Assembly (NCBI RefSeq): GCF_042701255.1
Contig: NZ_CP170554.1
Coordinates: 992,001-1,056,000 of the forward strand
Origin: Tahibacter sp042701255
GTDB taxonomy: Bacteria > Pseudomonadota > Gammaproteobacteria > Xanthomonadales > Rhodanobacteraceae
DNA: 64,000 nt
Direction: 5' to 3'
The position numbers were made by a program, and so were the translations under genes. Under the pieces are notes generated by a model. It did no database searches. It was not told the origin of the DNA and saw only the letters and a list, made by a program, of their open reading frames with translations. This document shows, in pieces, positions 1 to 8,965 of this stretch (position 1 is its first letter; the number at the start of each line of letters is the position of its first letter).

Positions 1-93
1 CGGGCTGCGGCGCAGCTGCAGGTGCTGAAGCGGCCGGCCGATGCGGCGCCGGCCGAGGCAGCCGTCGCCGGCGAAGTCGAAGCCGAATCCTGA
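1..93 (+). CDS. C-terminal end of an unidentified protein (partial)
   Basis: An open frame enters from the left window edge and stops with TGA at 91-93. It encodes about 30 residues rich in Ala and Glu, ending ...GEVEAES. An acidic, alanine-rich tail like this is common at the end of many proteins and gives no family assignment. Nothing in the following 238 bases suggests another gene before the exported hydrolase. The frame is assigned only because it is open from the edge and its composition is protein-like. Confidence 0.4.
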   Translation, partial: RAAAQLQVLKRPADAAPAEAAVAGEVEAES

Positions 94-331
94 CCTTCTG
101 CAGCGAGCCGCCTGTTGCGCCGCCGGTCCGATCGGCGGCGCGTATTGCCTATGACTGTCGGCGCATGCGGCGCCGCCGCGTGCTGCGGCTACACTGCGGC
201 CCACTGCGATGGGAGTGCGCAGCGGGCCGCAAACCGTCAGTGCGATCACGGCATCACGATGCCGCGCATCGTTCTGCGGCGAAATCCGCGTCCACCGCGT
301 GCCGACGATGCTTTCCGACAAGGAGTTCCGG

Positions 332-1813
332 ATGCTCGCCACTTTGAGCGCGATGCTGCTGTCGCTCGCGCAGCCGGCCGCGGCCGGCGAAAGCCTGACC
401 GTGGGACAACTGCAATTCCAGCGCTGCGAGCTGAGCCAGCCGCGCTCGGCCGCGACCACGGCGGCCTGGTGCGCCGAGTTCTCGCAGCCGGAGGATCGCG
501 CCAAGCCGCAGGGCCGGCGCGTCGCATTCAAGCTCGCGCTGATCAGGAGCGATGCGGCCGAGGTACACAGCGATCCGCTGGTGCTGCTGGCCGGCGGTCC
601 GGGGCAGGCGGCGACCGAATCCTGGCCGCAGATCGCCGGCGCGTTCGCGCTGGCACGGCGCTCGCGGCACGTGATCCTGCTCGACCAGCGCGGCACCGGC
701 GGCTCCAACGCCCTGCGCTGTGCGGCCGAGGAAACACCGGCCGATGCGGTCAAGGCGGCGCAGGAGCAGGCCGCCGATCTGGCCGGCGCGCGCAAGATGG
801 CCGAGGAATGCCTGGCTCGCGTGCGCGACCGGGCCGATCCGGCGCAATACACGACCAGCGTGGCGGTCGAGGATCTCGAGGCGCTGCGTCAGGCGCTGGG
901 GCAGGTGAAGTACAACCTCGTCGGCATTTCCTACGGCACGCGCGTCGCGCAGCAGTACGCGCGGCGCCATCCCGAGGGCGTGCGCAGTCTCGTGCTCGAC
1001 GGCGTGGCGCCGAACGAGCTCGTGCTCGGCGCAGAGTTCGCGCAGTCGCTGGATCAGGCCCTGCGCGCGCGCTTCGCGCTCTGCGATGCGGAGCCGGCCT
1101 GTCACGAGCGCTTCGGCGACGTCTACAAGGATCTCTACGCGTTGCGTGCGCGGCTGCAGCAGCAGCCGCTGCCGGTCAGCCTGCGCGATCCGCAGAGCTT
1201 CGCGCCGCTGCGTCACGACCTCGACGCCGACACCTTCGCCGGCCTCGTGCGGCTGTATGCGTATGCGCCGGAAACCGCGGCGCTGCTGCCGCTGGCCATT
1301 CACGAGGCCGCGGCCGGCAATGCCGCGCCGCTGATGGGGCAGGCCAGCCTGATCACGGCCGACCTCGGCGCGAGCCTGACCTCGGGCATGGGCCTGTCGG
1401 TGATCTGTGCCGAAGACGCCGATCTGCTGCAGTCGCGGCCCGAAGACAAGGCGCTGATCCTCGGCGGCGATTTCGTCGACGCCTTTCGCGCGCAGTGCGA
1501 AGTCTGGCCGCGCGGCTCGCGGCCGGCGGATTTCCACGAGCCGCTGCGTTCGGACCTGCCGGCCCTGCTGCTGTCGGGCCAGTACGATCCGGTCACGCCG
1601 CCGCGCTACGGCGAACAGGTCGCCAAGGGTCTGAGCCGCTCGCGTCATCTCGTGGCGCCGGGGCAGGGGCACAACGTGATCGGCCGGGGCTGCATGCCGC
1701 GCCTGTTCGCGCGCTTCATAGACAGATTGGAGACTGACAAGCTCGACGCGGGCTGCATCGCCGAAATGGGCGCGACGCCGTTCTTCCTCGACTACAACGG
1801 AGCCAGCCCATGA
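332..1813 (+). CDS. Exported alpha/beta hydrolase, TAP-like (tripeptidyl aminopeptidase type)
   Basis: The predicted 493-residue protein starts with a short signal peptide (MLATLSAMLLSLAQPAAA), so it should act outside the cytoplasmic membrane. The ATG at 332 was chosen because AGGAG lies at 321-325 and the signal peptide begins there; upstream in-frame starts lack both. The alpha/beta-hydrolase fold is visible: an oxyanion region LLAGGPGQ, the nucleophile elbow GISYG, and near the C-terminus YDPVTPP (acid) and GQGHN (catalytic His). This is the arrangement of SCO7095/TAP-like peptidases, which release N-terminal peptides or hydrolyse esters. The stop overlaps the next ATG as ATGA, implying translational coupling to an ABC transporter. 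The substrate is unknown. Confidence 0.88.
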   Translation: MLATLSAMLLSLAQPAAAGESLTVGQLQFQRCELSQPRSAATTAAWCAEFSQPEDRAKPQGRRVAFKLALIRSDAAEVHSDPLVLLAGGPGQAATESWPQIAGAFALARRSRHVILLDQRGTGGSNALRCAAEETPADAVKAAQEQAADLAGARKMAEECLARVRDRADPAQYTTSVAVEDLEALRQALGQVKYNLVGISYGTRVAQQYARRHPEGVRSLVLDGVAPNELVLGAEFAQSLDQALRARFALCDAEPACHERFGDVYKDLYALRARLQQQPLPVSLRDPQSFAPLRHDLDADTFAGLVRLYAYAPETAALLPLAIHEAAAGNAAPLMGQASLITADLGASLTSGMGLSVICAEDADLLQSRPEDKALILGGDFVDAFRAQCEVWPRGSRPADFHEPLRSDLPALLLSGQYDPVTPPRYGEQVAKGLSRSRHLVAPGQGHNVIGRGCMPRLFARFIDRLETDKLDAGCIAEMGATPFFLDYNGASP

Positions 1814-2544
1814 TCGAGGCGGACGATCTGCACAAGTCCTTTGGCGCGGTGCGCGCCGTCGCCGGGGTCAGCTTCGTCGCGCGCGACGGCGAGATCACCG
1901 GACTGCTCGGCCCGAACGGTGCCGGCAAGACCACGACCCTGCGCATGCTCTACACCCTGATGACGCCGGACCGCGGCAGCGTGCGCGTCGACGGCATCGA
2001 CGCGACGCGCGACGCCGATGCGGTGCGCCGCCGCCTCGGCGTGCTGCCCGATGCGCGCGGCCTGTACAAGCGCCTGACCGCGCGCGAGAACATCGAATAC
2101 TTCGCGCGCCTGCAGGGACTGGATGCGGCAACGACCGCACAGCGCTGCGAGCGCCTGATCGCCGCGCTGGAAATGCAGGACATCGCCGCGCGGCGCAGCG
2201 AAGGCTTTTCCCAGGGCCAGCGCGTCAAGACCGCGATCGCGCGCGCGCTCGTGCACGATCCGCGCAACGTCATCCTCGACGAGCCGACGAACGGCCTCGA
2301 CGTCATGGCCACGCGCGCGATGCGCCGCTTTCTGCACGGCCTGCGCGACGAAGGGCGCTGCGTGCTGTTCTCCAGCCACATCATGCAGGAGGTCGCCGCG
2401 CTGTGTGACCGCATCGTCGTCATCGCCGGCGGCCGCGTCGTCGCCGCGGGCACGGCCGACGAGCTGCGTGCGCAGACCGGCGAAAGCAATCTCGAAGACG
2501 CGTTCGTGCGCGTGATCGGCAGCGACGAGGGACTGGCCGCATGA
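1810..2544 (+). CDS. ABC transporter ATP-binding protein, NatA-like
   Basis: A 244-residue ATPase of the ABC-2 (NatA/CcmA) type that would power the permease encoded immediately downstream. Visible motifs are Walker A GPNGAGKTT near residues 35-43, a signature loop FSQGQR in place of the usual LSGGQ, Walker B VILDEPTNGLD, and the H-loop SSHIMQEV. Its start overlaps the stop of the preceding hydrolase (ATGA at 1810-1813) and its own stop overlaps the permease start (ATGA at 2541-2544), so three genes form one coupled unit. In known NatAB systems the pair exports sodium ions or small molecules; the cargo here cannot be read from sequence. Confidence 0.9.
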   Translation: MIEADDLHKSFGAVRAVAGVSFVARDGEITGLLGPNGAGKTTTLRMLYTLMTPDRGSVRVDGIDATRDADAVRRRLGVLPDARGLYKRLTARENIEYFARLQGLDAATTAQRCERLIAALEMQDIAARRSEGFSQGQRVKTAIARALVHDPRNVILDEPTNGLDVMATRAMRRFLHGLRDEGRCVLFSSHIMQEVAALCDRIVVIAGGRVVAAGTADELRAQTGESNLEDAFVRVIGSDEGLAA

Positions 2545-3716
2545 ATGCCGCGATCGTCGTCTTTCTCAAGGAAGTCATCGAGAACCTGCGCGACCGGCGC
2601 ACGGTCATGAACGCGCTGCTGGTCGGTCCGCTGCTCGGGCCGCTGCTGTTCGCCGGACTGACCTCGGTGATGATCTCGCGCGAACTCGACCGCGGCGAGA
2701 AGCCGATCGAGGTATCGGTCGTCGGCGCCGAGCATGCGCCGAACCTCGTCGAGTTCCTCAAGCAGAACGGGGTCAAGCCCAAGCCGGCCGTGATTGATCC
2801 CGAGGCGCGCGTGCGCGCCCAGGACGAGGACATGGTGCTGCGCATTCCGGCCAGCTACGGCGAAGCCTGGCGCGCCGGCCGCATTGCGCAGGTCGAGCTG
2901 CTCTACGATTCCTCGCAGCGCGATTCGGCTACACCGGTGGAACGCCTGCGCGGCCTGCTGCAGGCGTATTCGAGCCAGAACGGCGCGATGCGGCTGATGG
3001 CGCGCGGCCTGTCGCCGGCCGTGGCGTCGCCGGTCGTCGTCGCCGCGCGCGACCAGTCCACGCCGCAGAGCCGCAGCGCCTTGCTGTTCGCGATGCTGCC
3101 GTATTTCCTGATCCTCGCCGCGTTCATGGGCGGCATGTATCTGGCAATCGACACGACGGCGGGCGAGCGCGAGCGGCAGTCGCTGGAACCATTGTTCGTC
3201 AATCCGGTCGCGCGCTCGCGCATCCTCGCCGGCAAGCTCGCCGCGACGGTCGCGTTCGCGATGGCCAGCCTGACCCTGTCGCTGATCGCGTTCGGCATCG
3301 CCGGCGGCTACATACCGACCGCGCGCATCGGCATGGTGCTGGACTTCGGTCCGCGCTTCGCCGCGATCGCGCTGCTCGTGATGTTCCCGCTGGTGCTGCT
3401 CGCGAGCTGCCTGCAGACCCTGATCGCCGCGTTCGCGAAGAGCTACCGCGAGGCGCAGACCTATCTGTCGCTGCTGCTGCTCGTGCCGATGCTGCCGTCG
3501 GCCATGCTCGCCGTGCTGCCGCTGAAGGCGCAGGGCTGGATGTTCGCCGTGCCGCTGCTGAGCCAGCATCTGATCGTCACGCGGCTGGTCCGAGCCGAGA
3601 CCGTGACCTTGCCGCAGCTGCTGCTGTGCCTGGGCTGCGGCCTGGCCGCGGCCGCCGTCGCCGCCGTGCTCACGGCGCGCGTCTACCGCTCCGAACGGCT
3701 CGCCATTTCAGGCTGA
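2541..3716 (+). CDS. ABC-2 type transporter permease, NatB-like
   Basis: A 391-residue integral membrane protein with the NatB layout: one transmembrane segment near residues 25-40, a large extracytoplasmic loop of roughly 140 residues, then a cluster of hydrophobic helices starting near residue 180 (LLFAMLPYFLILAAFMGGMYLA) and running to the C-terminus. The sequence ERERQSLEPLFVNPV following the second helix is typical of the family. It is the membrane partner of the upstream ATPase. No terminator is evident downstream, and 435 bases without a recognised gene follow. Confidence 0.88.
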   Translation: MNAAIVVFLKEVIENLRDRRTVMNALLVGPLLGPLLFAGLTSVMISRELDRGEKPIEVSVVGAEHAPNLVEFLKQNGVKPKPAVIDPEARVRAQDEDMVLRIPASYGEAWRAGRIAQVELLYDSSQRDSATPVERLRGLLQAYSSQNGAMRLMARGLSPAVASPVVVAARDQSTPQSRSALLFAMLPYFLILAAFMGGMYLAIDTTAGERERQSLEPLFVNPVARSRILAGKLAATVAFAMASLTLSLIAFGIAGGYIPTARIGMVLDFGPRFAAIALLVMFPLVLLASCLQTLIAAFAKSYREAQTYLSLLLLVPMLPSAMLAVLPLKAQGWMFAVPLLSQHLIVTRLVRAETVTLPQLLLCLGCGLAAAAVAAVLTARVYRSERLAISG

Positions 3717-4151
3717 CGACACCGGCGGGTGCCGCAGCACGGCGCCCGCTGTGGCGAAGAGCCGTCCCTGTCGTTCGCCGCTCCCGGCGAAAATACGAAG
3801 CCAGGCGTACGTTTACGCTCGTGGTCTGACAATGCCGCGCCGCGCTTGGGGGATTTGCCCGATCCGCGCGTCACAGATCATGCGCGCAGCGCGTCGGCGA
3901 ACCGCCGCGTCGCGTCGCGGCAGATGTTGCGGATATTGACTGTTCCACATGTGGATCGCTGTGCGATCGGCGGCACCAGGACCTGCGGGGCAGCCGGATG
4001 CTTGCCGCGCGGGCGTGCGGCGCCGTCGCGCGGATGACGCCGATCCTGCGACGCGGCGCTGCCGCCGCAGCGTCCGGTGCATGTGGAGATGGGAGGCAGG
4101 ACAGGAGCGCGGCGCTGCGAACGTCGCCTCCGGCCATTACGGAGTAGCGGA
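3717..4151. other. Intergenic stretch without a recognised gene
   Basis: Several short overlapping open frames occur on both strands, but none has a ribosome binding site, a hydrophobic core or recognisable motifs, and their translations are arginine- and proline-rich as expected from high-GC noise. No clear terminator or repeat was seen. It probably carries the promoter of the exported protein that starts at 4152. Confidence 0.5.
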
Positions 4152-5672
4152 ATGCACAGGGGATTGCAGGGAATGCTGTTCGCCGCAGGACTGTCGGCCG
4201 CCTTCGCGGCGCCGGCCGTCATGCTCGGCCAGCGCGATCAGGGCCAGGCGCTGATCTTTCCGTATTACAGCGTCAACGCGGGCAACACTACGTTGTTGAC
4301 CCTCAGCAACAACGGCGACCGCGGCAAGGTCGTGCAGCTGCGCGTGGCCGAGGGCGAGATCGGCGAGACCGCGCTCGTGACCAACCTTTATCTGGCCGGC
4401 CGCGACAGCTGGAGCGCCGCGATCGCGCGCGACGGCGATCGCGTCGTGCTGCTCAGCGACGACGCGAGCTGCGTGCTGCCGGCGCTGGCGCAGGCCGTGC
4501 CGCAGCAACCGGGAAGGCGTCTGCAGCAGCTGCTCGTCGCGGGCGGTCCGGGTGCCGTCGAGCGTGTGGCCGAAGGCTGGGTCGAGGCGATCGAAGTGGC
4601 CAGCGTCGTGCCGAACACGTCCACCGACCGCGCGCTCGGCAACGTCGTCGGCGAAGGCAGCAACTGTGCTGTGCTGGCCGCGGCCTGGACCGCTCCGGGC
4701 GGCTACTGGGCCGGCCAGCCGCTGCGCGATCTGGCCAATCCGCGCGGTGGCCTCAGCGGCTATACCGCCGTCATCAACGTCGCCGCCGGCACGTTCTTCG
4801 GCGCGACGGCCGTCGCGCTCGACGAATTCCGCGTCGACCCCGACGACCGGCCGCGCGGCAGCATCGCGAGCGTCGTACGGCATTTCCTGCCGACCGTGCA
4901 GCAGTCGCTGACCCTGGCCGATACCTTGAGCGAGCCGCAGGGACGGTCGGTCAGTGCGCAGGTGTTCGCCGACAACCGCCGCATGGAGCTGAGCTATCCG
5001 CTCGAGCGTGCGATCGATGCGGTCAGCGCGGTACTTGCGGCCAGCGAGGTCAGCACGGATTTCGACACGCGCGGCGCGCTCGGCGCGACGACCTCGCTCG
5101 TGCAGCTGTTTCCGACCAAGCGTTTCTACACGAATCCGGCGCTGCTGCCGCCCGGCACGACGGCGCCGCTGCCGCCGTTCCGCGCGATGTACAACGCGCG
5201 CGCGCCGCTGTCGGTGATCGAGCGCGAATGGGTGCTGATTTCCGACCGCGAAGGCAAGCCGCTGCTCGACAGCGGCGGCCCGCAGTTCGGCGGCTGCGAA
5301 GCCAGCGCGCATCATCCGGCCACCGCACTCGCCGTGGTCGTGCCCGGCGACGGCGCGCCCGATCCGCTGCTCGGTTCGCGCTATCACGGCAACATGGCCA
5401 CGTATTGCGGTCCGGCGCCGGCCACGACGAAGGACCAGGCCGGCCTGGTCACGCTCAAGCTCGGCCAGCCCACGTTCGGCAACGGTCCGGTCGCGCTGCG
5501 TCCGTCGCGCGAAGGCCAGCGTCTGCTCGGCCTGCCGGTGGTCGCGCTGCGCCTGATCAACTACGTGAACACCGGCGCGCAGCAGGGCGTGCTGGCGAAC
5601 TACTCGTCGGCGCTGCCGCTGGCTGCGGCGACCCAATGCGTCGACGGCACGGGTCAGCCCTGCGTGCCCTGA
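4152..5672 (+). CDS. Exported protein of unknown function
   Basis: The 506-residue product begins MHRGLQGMLFAAGLSAAFAAP, a plausible signal peptide. The ATG at 4152 is preceded by GGAG at 4141-4144, and an upstream in-frame ATG at 4077 adds only low-complexity arginine-rich sequence. The mature part starts with GQALIFPYYSVNAGNTTLLTL, a beta-rich pattern, and contains several scattered cysteines that could pair in the periplasm. I do not recognise a family. It stands alone, with gaps of more than 300 bases on both sides. No catalytic motif is apparent. Confidence 0.75.
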   Translation: MHRGLQGMLFAAGLSAAFAAPAVMLGQRDQGQALIFPYYSVNAGNTTLLTLSNNGDRGKVVQLRVAEGEIGETALVTNLYLAGRDSWSAAIARDGDRVVLLSDDASCVLPALAQAVPQQPGRRLQQLLVAGGPGAVERVAEGWVEAIEVASVVPNTSTDRALGNVVGEGSNCAVLAAAWTAPGGYWAGQPLRDLANPRGGLSGYTAVINVAAGTFFGATAVALDEFRVDPDDRPRGSIASVVRHFLPTVQQSLTLADTLSEPQGRSVSAQVFADNRRMELSYPLERAIDAVSAVLAASEVSTDFDTRGALGATTSLVQLFPTKRFYTNPALLPPGTTAPLPPFRAMYNARAPLSVIEREWVLISDREGKPLLDSGGPQFGGCEASAHHPATALAVVVPGDGAPDPLLGSRYHGNMATYCGPAPATTKDQAGLVTLKLGQPTFGNGPVALRPSREGQRLLGLPVVALRLINYVNTGAQQGVLANYSSALPLAAATQCVDGTGQPCVP

Positions 5673-6024
5673 GCCCGCGCGCCGGTGGCCGGCGCCTGCG
5701 GCGTGGCCGCAACCGATCGCTCGCCGCAGCCGCGTTGCAGCGGCAGCGCTGGTCTGCTCGTTTGGCTGTCCCATCGTTCCCTGCGGCGGGACGGCTGAGC
5801 CGCTGTTCGGAACCGCAGATTTCAGCGATTCCGAAACACCGGCGGGCCGGAGAGCATCAACGAGGACGGTGTCGACGACGCGGCGGCGGCGGCCGCCTGT
5901 TCGTCCTGCCGGCATCACAGCGTTCGATAGCCGCCGGCGTGCTCGCCGCGCGGCCGCCGCCGGGCTATCGTCGGCGTTCCGGCCGGATCGCGGCCCGGTT
6001 TTCCCATCGCCAAGGAGTTCCGCC
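5673..6024. other. Intergenic stretch, nothing recognised
   Basis: This 352-base gap has no open frame with a ribosome binding site apart from the one starting at 6025. No terminator with a T-run, tRNA or repeat was seen. A promoter for the small downstream gene is presumably here. Confidence 0.4.
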
Positions 6025-6273
6025 ATGCCTCAGGCCAAGAGCCATATCGAGATCGCGTTCCGGTCGATTGCGGTGTTCGCCGACGACGGCCAGCTCGATA
6101 TCGGCGAGATCAATTTTCTGCTAGGCCTCGCGCTGCGCGACGAAATCGTCGACGAGGACGAGAAGCGCGTGCTCGGTCAGATCTTCGCCCAGGCCGAGAA
6201 GGGTCACGTGCCGCCGAACGTGCAGGCGCGCATCGAGGAAGTCCGCATCAAGCACGGTATCGCGCGCAGCTGA
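6025..6273 (+). CDS. Small conserved hypothetical protein
   Basis: An 82-residue soluble protein, probably all-helical, with regularly spaced hydrophobics and an acidic middle (FADDGQLDIGEINFLLGLALRDEIVDEDEKRVL). AAGGAG at 6012-6017 precedes the ATG by 7 bases and decides this start over the longer in-frame extension from 5869, which is arginine-rich. The DxD-rich segment and overall pattern are vaguely like TerB or EF-hand-like helical proteins, but that resemblance is weak. Function unknown. The next gene is convergent. Confidence 0.72.
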   Translation: MPQAKSHIEIAFRSIAVFADDGQLDIGEINFLLGLALRDEIVDEDEKRVLGQIFAQAEKGHVPPNVQARIEEVRIKHGIARS

Positions 6274-6311
6274 GCTGTCGCGGCGAGAGCGGTGCGGTGG
6301 ACGGCGCGGCC

Positions 6312-7517
6312 TCAGGCCGCGTCGGCCCAGGCGCGCAGGCGTTCGTAGACGCGCGGATGGTTCATGAGATCCAGATGACCCAGGCCGCGGAACACGTGAC
6401 GCTGGTCGTCGGGCAGTTGCAGCGACAGGGCCGGATCGGCGTGCTGGCCCAATGCGCTGGGCACCGGCACGAGACCGTCGCCGATCCAGCGCGCACGCGT
6501 GCCGTCGCTGCTGCCGGCCAGGGTCGCCGCGGCCAGATACCAGCGCGCGTCGCCGATGTCGGCGAGCGCTTCGGGCGCCGCGTCGCGGCGTTCGCCGCGC
6601 GGCCGGTCGCGGTCGCTGCACCAGCCGTGGCGCAGATCCTTGACGCCGGCGCTGCGCCGTTCGGTCAGCTTGGCCAGCGCGCGCGTATACGGCATCGCTT
6701 CCAGCGCGGCACTCAGGCGTCCGCCTATGCGTTCCAGCGGCGCGCCCAGATGCGGCGAGCCGAGACAGATCGCCGCGACCAGCTGTTCGCGCCAGGGCAG
6801 TCCGGCGCGCGCCGCGTGGCTGCAGGCGCTGCGGCAGACCAGGCCGCCCATGCTGTGGCCGATCAGGACGATGCGCTCGATGCGCCGCGGATGCGCATCG
6901 ACGAGCCTCTGCAGTTCGCGCGCGAAGTCGCGGCCGTTGCCGGAGATGCGCCGGCCGCTGTTGTAGCGCAGACGTACGGCGCTGCCGCCGAGATCGCGTT
7001 CCAGCCGCGAGCCGAAATCCTCGCCGTCGCGGTCCTGCCACTGGCTGTCGTTGAGACCGAGTCCGTGCACGAGCACGTACAGGGTGCCGTTGGCGCAGGG
7101 CAGTTCGCGGGCCAGGGTGCGCGCGTCCAGGGACAGCGCATGGCCCTTGCGGCAGAAGGCCAGGCGCAGCGCCAGCGGATTGCGCGTGTCTTCCAGGTGA
7201 TCGCCGACGGCGCCGTTCAGTGCGCTGATCCAGGCATTCGAGGCCACCGGATCGGCCTCGTCGCCGCTGCGCGGCAGCAGATAGCGTTCGTAGAGGCCCA
7301 GCGAGCCGATGGCCGCGGTGCTGGCCACGTGGCCGACGTCGCGCAGGCGCGCATAGACGAAATCGGTGCCGCGGATCAGCAGGTCGCCGAACGGCAGCAG
7401 CTTCGCGAACGGATCGAGCACGGCCTGATGCATGCCCTCGACCACGTCCAGCGCGCCGAGAAAGCCTTCGCCGGCCAGTTGGGCCGTACCGCGCAGCAGG
7501 TCGAGTCGGGACTTCAT
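6312..7517 (-). CDS. Alpha/beta hydrolase, lipase/PGAP1-like
   Basis: A 401-residue protein without a signal peptide. After an N-terminal helical region of about 140 residues comes the hydrolase core: VLVHGLGLNDSQW (oxyanion strand), then IVLIGHSMGGLV with the nucleophile Ser at about residue 222, followed by LGSPHLGAPLERIG, the conserved GSPHxGxP segment of PGAP1/lipase-like esterases. A C-terminal Asp-containing strand and a late His (FRGLGHLDLMNHP) complete a likely triad. The substrate is unknown, probably a lipid or ester. It lies tail-to-tail with the small gene ending at 6273. Confidence 0.83.
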   Translation of the reverse strand: MKSRLDLLRGTAQLAGEGFLGALDVVEGMHQAVLDPFAKLLPFGDLLIRGTDFVYARLRDVGHVASTAAIGSLGLYERYLLPRSGDEADPVASNAWISALNGAVGDHLEDTRNPLALRLAFCRKGHALSLDARTLARELPCANGTLYVLVHGLGLNDSQWQDRDGEDFGSRLERDLGGSAVRLRYNSGRRISGNGRDFARELQRLVDAHPRRIERIVLIGHSMGGLVCRSACSHAARAGLPWREQLVAAICLGSPHLGAPLERIGGRLSAALEAMPYTRALAKLTERRSAGVKDLRHGWCSDRDRPRGERRDAAPEALADIGDARWYLAAATLAGSSDGTRARWIGDGLVPVPSALGQHADPALSLQLPDDQRHVFRGLGHLDLMNHPRVYERLRAWADAA

Positions 7518-7578
7518 TCGGCGATCGTCGTCAGCACAAGGCGTCGGCGGCGTCCGTTGCCGCGTCGGTGTCGTACAA

Positions 7579-7601
7579 CGGGCCGTCGTCGTGACGGCCC
7601 G
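7579..7601. repeat. Perfect 9-bp inverted repeat (hairpin)
   Basis: CGGGCCGTC and GACGGCCCG flank a 5-base loop in the 140-base gap between two minus-strand genes. The stem is strong, but no T-run follows on either strand. It may be a transcript-stabilising hairpin or weak terminator; function uncertain. Confidence 0.45.
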
Positions 7602-7657
7602 GCAATGACCGCCAAGCCTAGCCGAAAGCGGCGCTGCCGCGCAGCCTGGGGAAAGAC

Positions 7658-8965
7658 TCAGTCGTCGAGCACGCCGATGATGCGTATCCAGCGGCCCACC
7701 CGCTGCTGCAGCGGCGTGAGCTCAGGCTCGGCGGGTTCGGGCTCGGGTTCGGAATCGGTGACCGGCGCGTCCGCGGCTGCCGACGCGGCGGCGATCGAGC
7801 GCTCCACTCGTGCGCGGAAGGCGTCGAGCTGCTCGTCCTGATGCTGCAGGATGCCGGCGAGTTCCGGCGGCAGCGGCAGCTTGTCCACACGCGGCGTGCC
7901 GTCGGTGACGCGCAGCCGGTCGATGCCGCCGACGAACCACGCGCTGCCGTCTTCGGTATAGGTCTCGCTGACGATGCTGCGGTAGACGTAGTTCAGCGGC
8001 AGGCCGTAGAGGGTCTGGCCGTCGGCCGAGCGCGTCGTCCACGGCGGCTCGCCGCCGATGCCGGTCCGGCTGACCTTCGCGTCGACCGTGTCGAGCACGA
8101 GACCGAGCGTCGGCACGACGAGATAGCGGGCGCCGGTGCCGAGCAGGCGGGTTTCGAACTGCCAGTCGCGCAGCGGCACGAACGGCTCGATGGCGTAGCG
8201 CGCCACACTCCGCTTGCCGTGCCGTCGCTCCAGCCATTTCGCCGGAAAGCCGTCGAACCGCCGATAGACGTCGTGATCGCGCTCGTAGAGCAGCTCCACG
8301 GTGTCGCCGCCGGGCAGGCAGGCCAGGATCAGGCGCTGCAGCGGCGGCTCGTCGCTGCTCATGTCGGTGTCGTGCGTCGCGGTGCGTGCAAAGCGGCGAT
8401 CGGGCCGCCAGCGCGGATCGGCGCTGAGGAACGGCCGGCTGCCGCCGCGATGACAGCGTGGCAGCGGCGGATAGGTCGTGTCGCCGGGACCTTCGGCGAG
8501 GACCTTGCCCGGGCGGCGGCGGTCGCGCTGCTCCCAGTGCAGATCGCCGATCATGCGGATCAGCGACAAGGTGGAGCCTTCGTAGCGATCCGTATCCGTG
8601 GGCACGTAGCGTCGGGTCAGCAAGGCACGGACCGCGGGATCGTCGGGCACGTAGACCGCGACCACGTCGTCGAGCTCGTCGAGGAGCTGCAAGGTCTCGA
8701 GGTCATAGACCTGGGTCAGGTAGTGCGGCTTCGGCCCGTCCAGGGTCACGTAGAGCCGCCGGTTCGCGTAGTCGGGCTCGATCGCGTGTATGCCCTGTTC
8801 CGCGGGCAGGGCGAGCCAGCGGAATTCGCCGTCGAATGCGCTGCCGTCGGCGTTCAGCGGCAGCACGTAGCCGTTGTCGAGCACGAGCCGGATCTGGCCG
8901 GCCTCGACCGCTGCGCCGGCCAGCAGCAGGGCGAGTGCGAGCAGCGCCCGGCGCAGTCGGCTCAA
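7658..8965 (-). CDS. Secreted hypothetical protein (TTG start, overlaps hemF stop)
   Basis: The 435-residue product begins with a strong signal peptide (SRLRRALLALALLLAGAAVEA) if translation starts at the TTG at 8965-8963, which overlaps the hemF stop as TTGA. The open frame runs further upstream, but that part lies inside hemF and is arginine-rich, so the TTG is the best start. The mature protein has alternating hydrophobic segments and paired aspartates but no family I recognise. The C-terminus has a Glu/Pro-rich linker (PVTDSEPEPEPAEPE) and then a basic tail. Coupling to hemF implies co-transcription but not shared function. Confidence 0.68.
   Translation of the reverse strand: MSRLRRALLALALLLAGAAVEAGQIRLVLDNGYVLPLNADGSAFDGEFRWLALPAEQGIHAIEPDYANRRLYVTLDGPKPHYLTQVYDLETLQLLDELDDVVAVYVPDDPAVRALLTRRYVPTDTDRYEGSTLSLIRMIGDLHWEQRDRRRPGKVLAEGPGDTTYPPLPRCHRGGSRPFLSADPRWRPDRRFARTATHDTDMSSDEPPLQRLILACLPGGDTVELLYERDHDVYRRFDGFPAKWLERRHGKRSVARYAIEPFVPLRDWQFETRLLGTGARYLVVPTLGLVLDTVDAKVSRTGIGGEPPWTTRSADGQTLYGLPLNYVYRSIVSETYTEDGSAWFVGGIDRLRVTDGTPRVDKLPLPPELAGILQHQDEQLDAFRARVERSIAAASAAADAPVTDSEPEPEPAEPELTPLQQRVGRWIRIIGVLDD

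Noticed and set aside
4137..6026. 629-codon minus-strand frame
   Set aside because: Antisense to the exported protein gene and intergenic DNA; composition is arginine/glutamine/histidine-rich noise with no motif.
7579..7601. Rho-independent terminator
   Set aside because: The stem is perfect, but no T-run follows on either strand, so it is listed only as a hairpin.
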